Positions 10,301 through 20,125 are shown, numbered from the stretch's first letter. The stretch is DNA of 23,102 nt from Purshia tridentata (GCA_003254885.1 QANT01006025.1:1-23102); one strand, 5' to 3'. A program made the numbers and translations. The notes: a model not told the origin generated them from the letters alone.

Positions 10301-10402
10301 TTTCCAGCAAGGCCAATTTCATTCATTCTAAGTTACAAAGATCAAAAGGCACACAAAAGTACAATCATCCAACAAATACTTATCACATCGATCACCCAAC
10401 CC

Positions 10403-10819
10403 TTAACCACATCTAACATAAAGCACCCAGCAAAGTAGCCATGCAAGCACCAATAAAGCCCAGTACATGAATCTTCTTCGTCCAGCCCTTCCTATTTCTG
10501 TTTCTGCAGTCGAGAGCTTCCTCAACAACCCAGGTATGACAGCCTTAGCACGAGCACACATGGGGGGATCCAACCAAACCCAGTGCTGGCATCCTCCTCT
10601 TTTATACAAAAAAGATAAGAAAATAATAATAAATTGGATTTCACAGGAGGATTTGCTACAAAAAAAACAGAATTGATGAAAATACGATTTCACAAGACAA
10701 GCGTTCGCATCACCTACCCCATATCTTGGGCAACGCATAAACCTCCTCCCAGGATTCTGGTTTGTTCATGAAGTTATCAGTACAGGTCTGTCTCCACATC
10801 TACATGATTCATACTCCAT
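10403..10819 (-). pseudogene. GRF-type zinc-finger protein with C-terminal membrane helix, antisense in the MULE, broken
   Basis: Read on the minus strand from the ATG at 10819. It starts MEYESCRCGDRPVLITS, then an in-frame TGA (10768-10766), then TNQNPGRRFMRCPRYG, the core of the GRF zinc finger (CxCG ... NPGRRF ... C). A probable in-frame 117-nt intron (10713-10597, GT-AG) joins PRYGV to GGCQHWVWLDPPMC, completing the finger. After it come IPGLLRKLSTAETEI, a basic stretch and a hydrophobic segment of about 17 residues (WALLVLAWLLCWVLYV) ending at 10403. This architecture is that of small plant GRF finger proteins, which bind nucleic acid; the role here is unknown. The stop probably replaced Trp or Arg. 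The intron is inferred from finger spacing; without it the frame stays open. Confidence 0.75.
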
Positions 10820-11055
10820 TTTCTCTAAACTTGGATTATTGGAGAAAAGGGTAGAGAAAATCCAACCTTCAACTTGGGGGCTTAGATCTGGATTTTTCCC
10901 TCCTTGACGGCGCATAACAACACTTTCAGAAAACCCAACTCCTCTGCTGCACAACCAATTGTGCGATTATCTCAAGGCTGCTGCACAGCGTCGAGGAAGG
11001 AAGAGGGAAGAGGTGTGACAGAGTTGAAAAGAAGCTCTGCTGCAACAAGCATCTC

Positions 11056-11401
11056 TAATTCCTTTTCCGTTGCAGGTTTTTTATTTGAATTGTTTGCTGT
11101 TTTTAAGCTGATGTGGTAGTCCAGGTGGCGCAACTTTTTGGGGGGAAGAAGTACATTCAGCGCTGACGTGGCTTGATAGGGCGAGAAGCAATCTGGGCCA
11201 GACATCTGGCGTCCAGCGGTGCACCAAGCCAGCTCCAAGTCAGCCCCAAGTCAGCGTTTAACGAAGCTTCTGACAGGGGAGTTGACGGAGGTACGTATTT
11301 GCCAAAAAAATGAAGTTGGGGTACCAAAAAATTCAAAAAAAAACTAGGGGTACCGACTTGCAATTTGACCCAAACCTGAGGTACTAAATTGCAGTTTACC
11401 C
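11056..11401 (-). repeat. Right TIR of the MULE
   Basis: Inverse of 5248-5592; ends ...GTTTACCC at 11401, followed by the target duplication TATATTATA at 11402-11410. Confidence 0.93.
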
Positions 11402-11410
11402 TATATTATA

Positions 11411-11648
11411 TATGCAATTTATGTTATTGATTTACATCATATATGTATATATGCAAACTCTAGTATAACATATGCAGACTCCTCTTATTAAGTGATCATT
11501 TAAATAAAATTGTGGAATTTACTTCACATTATATTTTACTTTCGAAATCGTATATTTTTTAGATCTTTATTGAAAAATCATCCTTATAAAAGATTAGTTA
11601 AATTGGAAATCATATATTGTACTATTGATTACATTATCATCATTTTAA
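11411..11648. other. Spacer with left part of a decayed OMT-upstream repeat
   Basis: No gene. From about 11543 to 11648 it aligns with 13735-13842 (and 1-103): ATTTTTTAGATCTTTATTGA matches ATTTTTTGGTCTCCATTGAA, and the similarity continues with roughly one third mismatches to the Harbinger insertion point. The alignment resumes at 13395. Confidence 0.6.
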
Positions 11649-13394
11649 GGGGGGTGTATTCAATTAGGATTTTAAATGACTTTGGTGGAATTTAAATGTT
11701 AGGTGATATTCAATCAAGACTTTTAAAGAGTCTATGAAAATCTAGTGTTATTTAATTAAAACTTTTAAAGAGTCTGAAAAAATCTGGTGGTATTCAATCA
11801 AGACTTTTAAAAAGTCTATAATAGTTATGTGGTATTCAAAAAGTCATTGAGTTATAAAGAATTCATTAAAGAGGATGTATTCAATTAGGATTTCAAATGA
11901 CTTCGGTAGAATTTAAATGTTAGGTGGTATTCAATCAAGCATTTTAAAGAGTCTATGAAAATCTAGTGTTATTTAATTAAAACTTTTAAAGAGTCTGAAA
12001 AAATCTGGTGGTATTCAATCAAAACTTTTAAAAAGTCTATAATAGTTATGTGGTATTCAAAAAGTGATTGAGTTATAAAGAATTCATTAAGGTGTATTCA
12101 ATTAGGATGACTTTGGTGGAATTTAAATGTTAGGTGGTATTCAATCAAGACTTTTAAAGAGTCTATGAAAATCTAGTGTTATTTAATTAAAACTTTTAAA
12201 GAGTCTGAAAAATTCTGGTGGTATTCAATCAAGACTTTTAAAAAATCTATAATAGTTATGTAGTATTCAAAAAGTCATTGAGTTATAAAGAATTCATTAA
12301 ATGATAGACTTTTATGGACTTTGGAGTGTAAACTATGTTATATCAAAGTCAATAATTCTCTAGCCTTTCTCCTACAGATTTCAAAAGATTTCAAATATAT
12401 TTTTTATTTTTATTTCAAAAATTAATAAAATATAAAACAGAAAATGGTATTTATATTTCATTAGCACCAAAGCTCAACCCCTAATCAACATTAACTTTTT
12501 ATAACATTGGTACTTTCATAATTCATACCCACAGTTTGATCAAGAGTATATATATAAATATGTATATAAGTTATTAACGGAGAAATAAAAGAGTTATAGT
12601 TATGCTTGATGAAAGTTTGAAAATCACATCCTTAGAAAAAGAAAAAAAAATTGGAAAATTACATAGGTGATCAAAATCAAGACAACGCTTTGTGTTGCAA
12701 TCATATTGGAGCTAATAAGCCAATGAATCGTAGCTAAAATAAAAATTGCCCCTTTGATTGCTTCTCCATAAACATATATATAACTTGATTATTTGAAATG
12801 ATTCTGCACATACAAAATAATGGTGTCTGCTATATATATATATATTTGTGGTATTTCCATTTATGGTCCTATGTTTGGAGAAAATTATGGCCCAACAGTA
12901 TATATTATAATATATAATGATAAAGTATAATCTATGAACTGTGATTAAATGGAAAAAACTATTATTTTTCATTTGTTACTAATTTGTCATTTGTATAAGT
13001 TTTATTAGAGCTATATGTTAGTTAAATTGTTAGTTGAAGTAATAATTGATAGTTTGGCTTTCTAAGGCCTTCTACAACAATGAAAGCCAATTCCCAATAC
13101 CCAAAATTGTTTTTGAGTATTAAATAGTGTTCATTTTCAAAATAGAATTAATAGAAACAAAAATTAATAGAATTAGAACATTAAAGAGTTTTATAAATCT
13201 TTCAAAATAATTTGGAATCAAGGTCTGTATGGAGTCTGTGATGATTTATATAGAGTCTATGAAAGTCTATATGGAGTATGTGAAAATCTATATGGAGTCT
13301 ATAAAAGTCGTTAAAAATCTATAAACTCTGCAAAAGTCAATGACTTTTAAAAACTCTACAAAAGTCCATTAAAATCCTAATTGAATACACCCCC
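11649..13394. mobile_element. Non-autonomous PIF/Harbinger-like element, 1746 bp
   Basis: Ends are GGGGGTGTATTCAATTAGGA and its inverse, flanked by TAA on both sides (11646-11648 and 13395-13397), the 3-bp target duplication of the PIF/Harbinger group. The interior is AT-rich, has a (TA)n run at about 12832-12845 and no transposase I can recognise. The left end is expanded into three tandem units. Class assignment rests on the target duplication and termini alone; a hAT or other TIR element is less likely with a 3-bp TAA duplication. Confidence 0.75.
11653..12300. repeat. Three tandem ~217-221-bp units at the left end of the Harbinger-like element
   Basis: Each unit begins with TGTATTCAATTAGGAT (11655, 11876, 12093) and ends AAAGAATTCATTAA. 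Within each unit the phrase ATTCAATCAAGACTTTTAAA recurs two to three times. Unit 3 has a short deletion near its start. Thus the element's own terminal sequence is present three times on the left side. Confidence 0.9.
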
Positions 13395-13737
13395 TAAGTG
13401 TTTATCAAAAATATTTAATTGATCTATCTATTGATCAAAATTGAAGATATCTCAATTATTTTCGATTTACCTAATTTTTTGCAAGATGACATTTGAATAT
13501 TAGAAATCTGTGAAATACAATATAAAATGGACCCATAATTAATAATTAAATAAAATTATTTGAAGAATCTTTTAATAAAGTTAAGAAAATCAATAAAGAA
13601 CCAATAGCTAAGGATTAAAATAAAATTATCTTAATCCCTAATATATATATATAGGCACCTTCTAATGTGGGATTTCACATTTAAGTCTAAATGTGGGATC
13701 TTTTATGGGCTCACTATACATTGTATTTCGATAATCG
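13395..13737. repeat. Right part of the decayed OMT-upstream repeat, then unique spacer
   Basis: GTGTTTATCAAAAATATTTAATTGATC... to GCAAGATGACATTTGAATAT (13398-13500) aligns with 13842-13940 and 104-200. From about 13500 to 13737 the sequence is AT-rich with no feature beyond a TA run near 13650 and an ATGTGGGATTTCACAT-like palindromic patch at 13664-13680. Confidence 0.55.
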
Positions 13738-14128
13738 GAACCATCTAATTTTTTGGTCTCCATTGAAGAATCGTGCTTGCAAAAAATTAAATTAATCGGA
13801 AACTATTTGGCCGTTGATTAAATTATCACAATCTCAATTGTTTATCGAAATATTTTGTTCGTCTATTTATTTGATCAAAGTTTGATCGCTTAAAGGTTTT
13901 CGATTTTCTTAATTTTTTGCAAGTATGATATTTGAATATAGACTTAAAAAATAAACGGTTCGGATCATTTAAATACTCTATGAAATAGGCCTCCATGAGG
14001 AATCCCATAAATATGGGATCCCACAATTGAAAGGGCTTTATATATATATATGGAGCCTGAGAGACAAGCTAAGGAGAGCAATCACAGAACCAAAGCCAGC
14101 TATAGCAAGAATTAGAACAACCAAAAAC
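13738..14128 (+). promoter_or_regulatory. Promoter and 5' leader of OMT copy B
   Basis: Matches 1-392 with more changes than the exons show. It keeps the inverted repeat (14002-14019), has a TA run shortened by one unit (14039-14051), and the leader up to the ATG at 14129 is nearly identical to that of A. The open frame continues upstream from the ATG, but it runs through the TATA run and has no ATG, so it is not used as the start. Confidence 0.7.
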
Positions 14129-15480
14129 ATGGAAAACCAGGGAATTAGTTTAGAAAATTATATTTCATCTTGGCGTGTGGCAAATTCCATCACCATTCAA
14201 ATGGTTCTAAGAGCTGCAATGGAGCTAAATGTGTTCAATATCATTTCCAAATCGGGGCCTGGAGCTCAACTCACTTCAGAAGAAATTGTTTCCAAAATTG
14301 CAACCACAAACCCAAATGCAGTGGAGAGTTTGGAGAGAATATTAAGGTTTCTTGGTGTCCACTCCCTCCTATCCACATCTCTAAGGCCATGCCCAAAAGA
14401 CAAGACAGTGCAAGAAAGGAGATATGGCCTAACAAACGATACACTTTGCCTGGTGCCAAATGAAAATGGATTTTCTTTATCCCCAATAGTAATGTTGGGG
14501 TCTGGAATGGAGCATGTGAAGAGCCTCCACATGCTGAAAGACACAGTGCTTGAAGAGGGGTGCTTACCTTTCTATAAGGCCTATGGAGTGAACATGTATG
14601 AGCATATGTCCACCAGACCTGAGCTGGGTCGATTGTTTCATGAGGCTATGGTCACTTCCTCTATCCTGTTTTTCGAAAAGGGGATTGAGGTTTATAAAGG
14701 TTTCCAAGAAGTGAAAGAATTGATGGATGTAGGGGGGGGCACTGGTTCTTGGCTTGCCAAAATTGTATCTATCCATCCCCACATCCATGGAATTAACTTC
14801 GATATGGCTAGTGTTGTTGCTCAGGCTCCTAACTACAAAGGTATCTATCATCTCATGTACACTGAAATATATGATCGATCATTCGATCCATCCATTACTT
14901 TAATTATGTTTTCGGCGTTGATCGATATTGTACGTGTAACCAATATATACATGTACAGGTGTGAAGCATGTTAGTGGAGATATGTTTAAGTCAATACCAA
15001 ATGCACAAACAATTATGTTGAAGGTTGGTTAATTTAATTAATTTGTTCTCAATCTTTTTCTATGAATCAAAATACCATATATAGTTCAAATATAAATTAA
15101 ATTACACCAGCTAATAATTAGTATTCATGCATGTAGCTTAATTAGCTAATTAATCTATATGGTTGCAATTGCAGTGGGTGCTCCATAACTGGGATGATGA
15201 TCAGTGCAAGAAGTTATTGAGAAACTGTTGGAAGGCATTACCAAAAACTGGGAAGCTGATAGTAGTGGAATTTGCAATTCCAGAAGTGTTGGAGAATAAT
15301 GCAGAATCATCCAACATAATATCATTAGACATCTTCATGATGAATTATTGTGGTGGTAAAGAACGAACCACAACTGAATTTTATAACCTCGCAAGAGCTG
15401 TCGGTTTTGTCGAAACAAAGCTTTGTCCAATTTCACATGGCTGTTATATTATTGAGTTTCTCAAGAATAAACTCCGGTGA
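14129..15480 (+). CDS. Plant class II (COMT-like) O-methyltransferase, copy B; three exons, 360 aa
   Basis: Exons 14129-14840, 14959-15023 and 15175-15480 have the same splice sites and lengths as copy A. About 12 of 1083 coding bases differ, giving five amino-acid changes: I31M, K66E, S76G, Q248K and Y318C (A to B). The SAM site (200-206), catalytic H263, E291 and E322 are unchanged, so B should be an active enzyme with similar chemistry. Y318C sits immediately before the conserved GGKERT that carries E322, near the active site, and is the change most likely to alter activity or substrate use. The start is the ATG shared with copy A. A Helitron begins 187 bp after the stop and splits the AATAAA hexamer found in copy A. 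Confidence 0.9.
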
Positions 15481-15829
15481 TCGAGCAAGACATATGTACA
15501 ACGAAACAGTCTAAATCAGTCTGATGATAATAATTAATAATAGCAATAATACAGTAATAATAATATTATTGTATATATGCGTATGCTTACGTATATTGTC
15601 CTTAGGTCTTTAATGATAAGTTTACTCCTTCGTGATTTATATTATATGTACGTATGATATGAGAAATTATATATATACTAAAAGGGGTTAATTACATTTT
15701 TGGTTCTTGTGTTTTACACGAAAAATAAATTTAGTCCTTGTGGTTTCAAAATTCCAATTTTGATCCTTAGGTTTTTGTTCATTAACAATTTTGGTCATTC
15801 AGTAGTATTTTGCAAATTACATGTATTTA

Positions 15830-16114
15830 TCTATATATATAAAGCTAGAAAGAGAGTAAAATAGTTAAATTTATGAATTTCAAAAATACCCCACTTAAAA
15901 AATAGGTATTCATAATATTATTTATTAGTAAAAGACAAAAATGTAAAATAGTATAATTAAAATTAAAAAAATACAAAAAAATAGTATTACACCCTTATTT
16001 TTAGCAACTCACTTCCACACCACTATTATTTTAAGACAAATAAATTATTAAAATTTTTAATTAAATATTTAGAAAAGTCAATTGACACGCGCAACACTCG
16101 TGGCAAGAGACTAG
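15830..16114 (+). mobile_element. Mini-Helitron nested in the MITE, 285 bp
   Basis: Starts TCTATATATATAAAG after an A and ends ...GAGACTAG before a T. A hairpin CACGCG-CAACA-CTCGTG (one mismatch) lies about 10 nt before the end. These are the signs of a Helitron inserted at an AT dinucleotide. It is far too short to code for anything. Confidence 0.8.
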
Positions 16115-16394
16115 TATATATAATGGGAGAATGAAGAGGAAGGTTAAACATTCAAAAATCCAACATTGCCTTTTGTTAATTAAAAGATTAAAATCAAACA
16201 ACTTAATATTTTGAGAGTAAAATAATAAAAGAGAATAATTAGAATTGAAAAATAAAATGAAATAAAAAATCACACTACTCCTTATTTTTAGCAACTCATG
16301 TACCCCCACTAACTCTTTTGTAGGAAGAATAATTTCTTTTTAAAAAAAATTCTATTTAAAAAGGTCAACATAACATATATAAATATTTAAGGAT
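16115..16394. repeat. Possible second, degenerate Helitron fragment beside the mini-Helitron
   Basis: Begins TATATATAATGGGAG directly after the mini-Helitron's CTAG, and its middle (CCTTATTTTTAGCAACTCA, about 16279-16297) matches 15993-16011 in the mini-Helitron, with similar A-rich flanks. It looks like a related element lying head to tail, without a recognisable 3' end. Confidence 0.4.
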
Positions 16395-16543
16395 GAAAAT
16401 TGCAAATGGACAAAAATTCAAGGATCAAAATTAGAAATGGACAAAAACCCAAGGACCAAAACTGGAATTTTGAAACCACGAGGACCAAATTTGTTTTTGG
16501 AGTAAAACACAGGGACTAAAAACATATTTAACCCTACTAAAAG

Positions 16544-19326
16544 AGAACCCAAATTCACTGTGCAGTCACTGTTACTAATGACAGTGTGCTGCCAGTTTTG
16601 TCCCTACCTCTTTTGCATTTTTACGCCTCTTGCCATTGAGTGTAATAACTCAGCCTCATTTTCTCACGTGGTCTCTCACTCCTCACTCTCTGTCTCTCCC
16701 GACCTCTCTGTTTTTCCCTTGTATGCTTGCGACACCATCTTTCTCCAGCCACTTCCCGACTGACCCAGCCCACCGGCATAACCCCAGGCCCGACCACCTC
16801 CTCCCTTTCTTCCGCCCGCCAGCCCAACTCCCCCTTGCACAGAAAACATCCCAGAAAAGCGAGCGGCTTCCATGGCCTCTTCCGGCCATCCCTAGCTCCG
16901 ATCATCAATGTTTTTGGTGGGCTTTTTTCCTTTAAGTATGGGCTTTCTTTCCTCTAAGGTTTGGTTTTCCAATTTTTAGTGGTTCAAAAAATATTCGTAC
17001 CGGTTCATAGAATGTGGGAAGCTTATCATATCTGGTTTTACAATAGTGAATACAAAATAATGAATTGCTGCGTAGGAGTTTTTATTTCTGTTTGTAATGG
17101 GTTAATGGGTTTTCTTTTTCAAACTTTGTTACTGTTGGGCTTTGAGGTGGAGGAAGCTGTGAAGGTAACTTTTTTTCCCCTTCCTTTTATTTACTTTTTA
17201 TTCATATATCTGGTTGAATGGTTTTTAGTATAATTTTATTATTTCCTTTACCAGGGAAAATTAATAGTAGAAGTTTCTATGAAGATCAATGGCTTATGGA
17301 CTGAAGCAACTCCAATTATCATGTCTTAGTAGCTGAACGTTCTAACATAGACTAATCAATACAAAGTAATAAATTAGAGAAGGAGCTTGATTGTTTATAA
17401 CTCATATCTCTTTTTTGATACTGTGTTCTACTCTTTGGTTTGATTAATCTGTTTTTTTTTTTTTATTTGGTCCCAAATTTGGTCTGATGTTGGTTTTTTT
17501 TGAAGGGTTTTAATTATGTTATGAAGTAAAGAAGGAGCTTGATTATTTTTAATTCATATATCTTTTTAAGTACTATGTTCTACTCTTTTTTATTAACATG
17601 TTTCTTTTGTTATGTTGGATTTGGTCTGATATTGGCTTTTCGATAAAACCAAAATTTAGAAGGGGTTTTGATTATGTTAGGTCTTCTTTATTTATTTTTC
17701 TCCCCAAAAAGGGTTTTGCAGGGTTGATAAATTTCTATGTTGGCATTTAATTGTTTTCTTTTGGTTGGTATCTTTTTTTCCTTTCTGTGTGCTGAGGTAC
17801 AACCGTACAAGGCAGCATGTAAATTTGTTTTTTATTTTTATTTTTTATGGTGGCTTTGTGAATTTGGGTTTGTTTATTAGCCTTTTAAGATATTGGAAAA
17901 TAGTGAATAACATTTTCATAATAATTGTGTTACTGATAGCTTTTTCTTAAAGTCGAAGATATTTAATGGAAAGAGCATAAAGTAGTCTCAAAGCTACTCG
18001 ATCTGTGGTACCCATCAAACATCCATACATATATTGGTATTTCCTTGGACAATAAAAGTATGCTAAATAATTGATTAGAGATGTCCTAATTAAAACTCAA
18101 ATGGCTTGCAAACCACGTAACACACCTTTTATCTTCCAAATTAAAATGAATTTTATTTTATTGCATGCGCCGATGGTGTTTTAGTTCTTTCAATTTTTGA
18201 AGCAAAAATGTTATTTGCATGTTTGTAGAAGAATGATGGTGCCATGGGAATTTGGTTCAGAATATTGTGATTTACATGACTGTTTAATGAGTTTTTTTAA
18301 TGCAAAGTTAATTGCAGTCTTGGTTTGTTATGAATTAAAGAGGTCATTTTTATTTTGATATACAACAATATTTGGAACTTTTGACACTTTATATAGAGTC
18401 TTTGAGATATTATAATAACATATATGTGCTGATGATTTATGGACTTACATAATTTTCAGTTTACATGCTTGGCAATTGGGTTAGATGTGTAGTTATTGTG
18501 ATAAGATGTAGTTATGGTAACCTTTGAATTTTCTTCATCATATTAGCTGTTATGGACAGTATTTAAAGATGAATACGTAACTGTGATAACATGTAGCTAT
18601 TGTAACCTTTGAAATCATTCCTTTAGTTTGTAATGATTCTAAGTGAAATAAAGGCATGTGATATTTAAACATAGTATTTGGTCTGCAAAGATTGCACAAA
18701 TACCATGATGGCATGGTATTTTATGCTGAATTTTGGCTGCTGCTATGACAAAGGATGCTTTAACAAAGTGTACATACTTGGTTTGAGAAGCAATTTTTTT
18801 AGATAACTTTTGAAAATTTTCCATTAAGAAATCTCAAGTTAGCAGTAGCTTAAGTGCATAATTTCATGCAATTTTTGATTTGCTGCTAATTATATTTGGC
18901 TACCCACTCATTTTGAGCATGTTCTCCTTAATTAATTAAATACAAGTAATGCCTACAAGTTTATGACTGTGCTCCCCATTTGCTTGGCCCCTTTTTTTTT
19001 TCATTCTTGAAGGACTCTTGGGTTTAGCAAACCGGCATTCAAATCTAACGAAGTATATCTAAAGGTGTTTCATCTGCAAGAAAAGATATTCTTGCAATTC
19101 TATTTCTAGATTAAGAAAATAATTGATGTATTCTTTTTTTCCATTTCAAATAACACTGCCAGCCTAAATGTATTTGAATAAATGTGTTTATTTAATTTTG
19201 GTTCATTTATGTATTTATCGATGTACATGGCTCATTGGTTTGAAAATGTGGTTTCAAGAAAAAGTTTCAATATTTCTCCCCGCATATGTTTATAGGATCG
19301 ATAAACTTCTAAGTCACTTTTTTTAG
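16544..19326. other. Helitron interior without a supported gene
   Basis: 16544-16640 continues the Helitron 5' region (a short GCAGTCACTG/TGACAGTGTGC inverted patch near 16562-16590). 16660-16900 is unusually C/T-rich and GC-rich, open in several frames on both strands, and resembles a 5' UTR or captured promoter rather than coding DNA. 16960-19326 is T-rich on the plus strand, as plant introns are, and probably represents captured introns of the patellin donor or another gene. I recognise no exon there with confidence. Confidence 0.55.
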
Positions 19327-19952
19327 TTGAATTGTGTTGACCGTGAAGGCCACCCTGTCTGCGACAACATCTTTCAAGTGTTTGACGATCAAGAGCTTTA
19401 TCAGAAGACTCAGGCCTGATGGTGCTTCCTATTTGCTTAAAGTCAATGACCTGAAGAACTCACCACAACCTGTTAAGAAGAAGCTCAGAATTACCACAAC
19501 ACAAGCTGTTGATCTTCTGTAGGACAATTACCTTGAGTTGGTTGCCAAAAATGTAAGTTCATTTACATGTTTGCTTTAACAATGGATATTAGACATTTTG
19601 ATGGGTTTATAATGTTGATGGCAGATTTTCATAAATCTCCCTTTCACCATTCTTGACTCAATATTGTCACCATTCTTGACTCAAAGAACCAAGGGCAAGT
19701 TTGTGATTGCTCACCCAACTAAGATCACTAAGACCCTTCTGAAGTAGGTGAATTCCCTCCATTGTTACACATCAAAGGTCTCAATTTGACTCCATTAGAA
19801 GCTATGCAAACTGAAATCCAATTGCATATTACATTTACAGGTACATTCCAGCTGAGGAGATACCTATTCAGTATGATGGCTTCAAGAGGGACAATAACTA
19901 TGAGTTCTTCACTGTAGATAGTGTTGTTTCGAAGCTAATTCTTAAAGCCTAA
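19327..19952 (+). pseudogene. Captured patellin-like (SEC14/CRAL-TRIO) gene fragment
   Basis: Patellins are plant phosphoinositide-binding SEC14-GOLD proteins. Three exons are visible. Exon 19327-19552 starts VDREGHPVCDNIFQVFDDQE and continues RPDGASYLLKVNDLKNSP up to DNYLELVAKN. It has lost the usual residues between QKT and RPDG, with a frame change near 19405-19415, and has a TAG at 19520-19522 where Gln is expected. Exon 19625-19743 (IFINLPF...SPFLTQRTKGKFVIAH...TLL) and exon 19841-19952 (KYIPAEEIPIQYDGFKR...SKLILKA, stop) join cleanly across GT-AG introns. These cover the CRAL-TRIO core and the linker after it; the GOLD domain and the N-terminus are missing. Broken, so no functional protein expected. 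Confidence 0.85.
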
Positions 19953-19978
19953 TTTCGGAGCTAATTCTTAAGGCCTAA
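19927..19978. repeat. 26-bp tandem duplication at the end of the patellin fragment
   Basis: TTTCGAAGCTAATTCTTAAA with GCCTAA (19927-19952) is followed at once by TTTCGGAGCTAATTCTTAAG with GCCTAA (19953-19978). It covers the last codons and the stop, at the point where patellin homology ends. Confidence 0.85.
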
Positions 19979-20125
19979 TCTACCAAAACCATAGAGCAAG
20001 TTTGAAACTGAGAAACATTGATATTAATGCTTACAAACATATTTAGATTTTCATATATATGTAAAAATTCTTATATTTTCATAAAAATTTTATTACTCTT
20101 CTGCAGATTTTATAGTCTTTCCAAA

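Larger units (their letters stand above)
9677..10402. other. MULE interior between the two convergent genes
   Basis: AT-rich and without a supported gene; presumably the 3' UTRs of the two convergent genes. It contains two simple repeat arrays, at 9885-10075 and 10201-10300. Confidence 0.6.
5248..11401 (+). mobile_element. Mutator-like element (MULE), 6154 bp, degenerate
   Basis: Bounded by GGGTAAACTGCAATTTAG and its inverse and flanked on both sides by the same 9-bp target duplication TATATTATA (5239-5247 and 11402-11410), the mark of Mutator transposition. Terminal inverted repeats are 5248-5592 and 11056-11401, about 95% identical. Inside are a rightward MuDR-type transposase (5848-9676) and a leftward GRF zinc-finger gene (10819-10403), both with inactivating changes. 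The well preserved ends and target duplication suggest insertion is not very old, but this copy cannot mobilise itself without help. Confidence 0.93.
15685..16534. mobile_element. Nested MULE-type MITE, 850 bp
   Basis: Ends GGGTTAATTACATTTTTGGT and its inverse (...ATATTTAACCC), with TIRs of about 110-130 bp, flanked by a perfect 9-bp duplication TACTAAAAG (15676-15684 and 16535-16543). Removing it restores a standard Helitron 5' end (TATATATACTAAAAGAGAAC). No coding sequence. The 9-bp duplication suggests Mutator-type mobilisation. Confidence 0.85.

Noticed and set aside
12712..12972. Minus-strand frame in the Harbinger-like element
   Set aside because: AT-rich random frame with Ile/Tyr runs; not a PIF transposase or its Myb-like partner.
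14027..14128. In-frame N-terminal extension of OMT copy B
   Set aside because: The extension has no ATG, runs through the TATA run, and copy A does not share the frame. The ATG at 14129 matches A and the family.
16621..16957. Overlapping open frames on both strands
   Set aside because: Product of the GC-rich, pyrimidine-biased composition; several frames are open at once and none resembles a protein.
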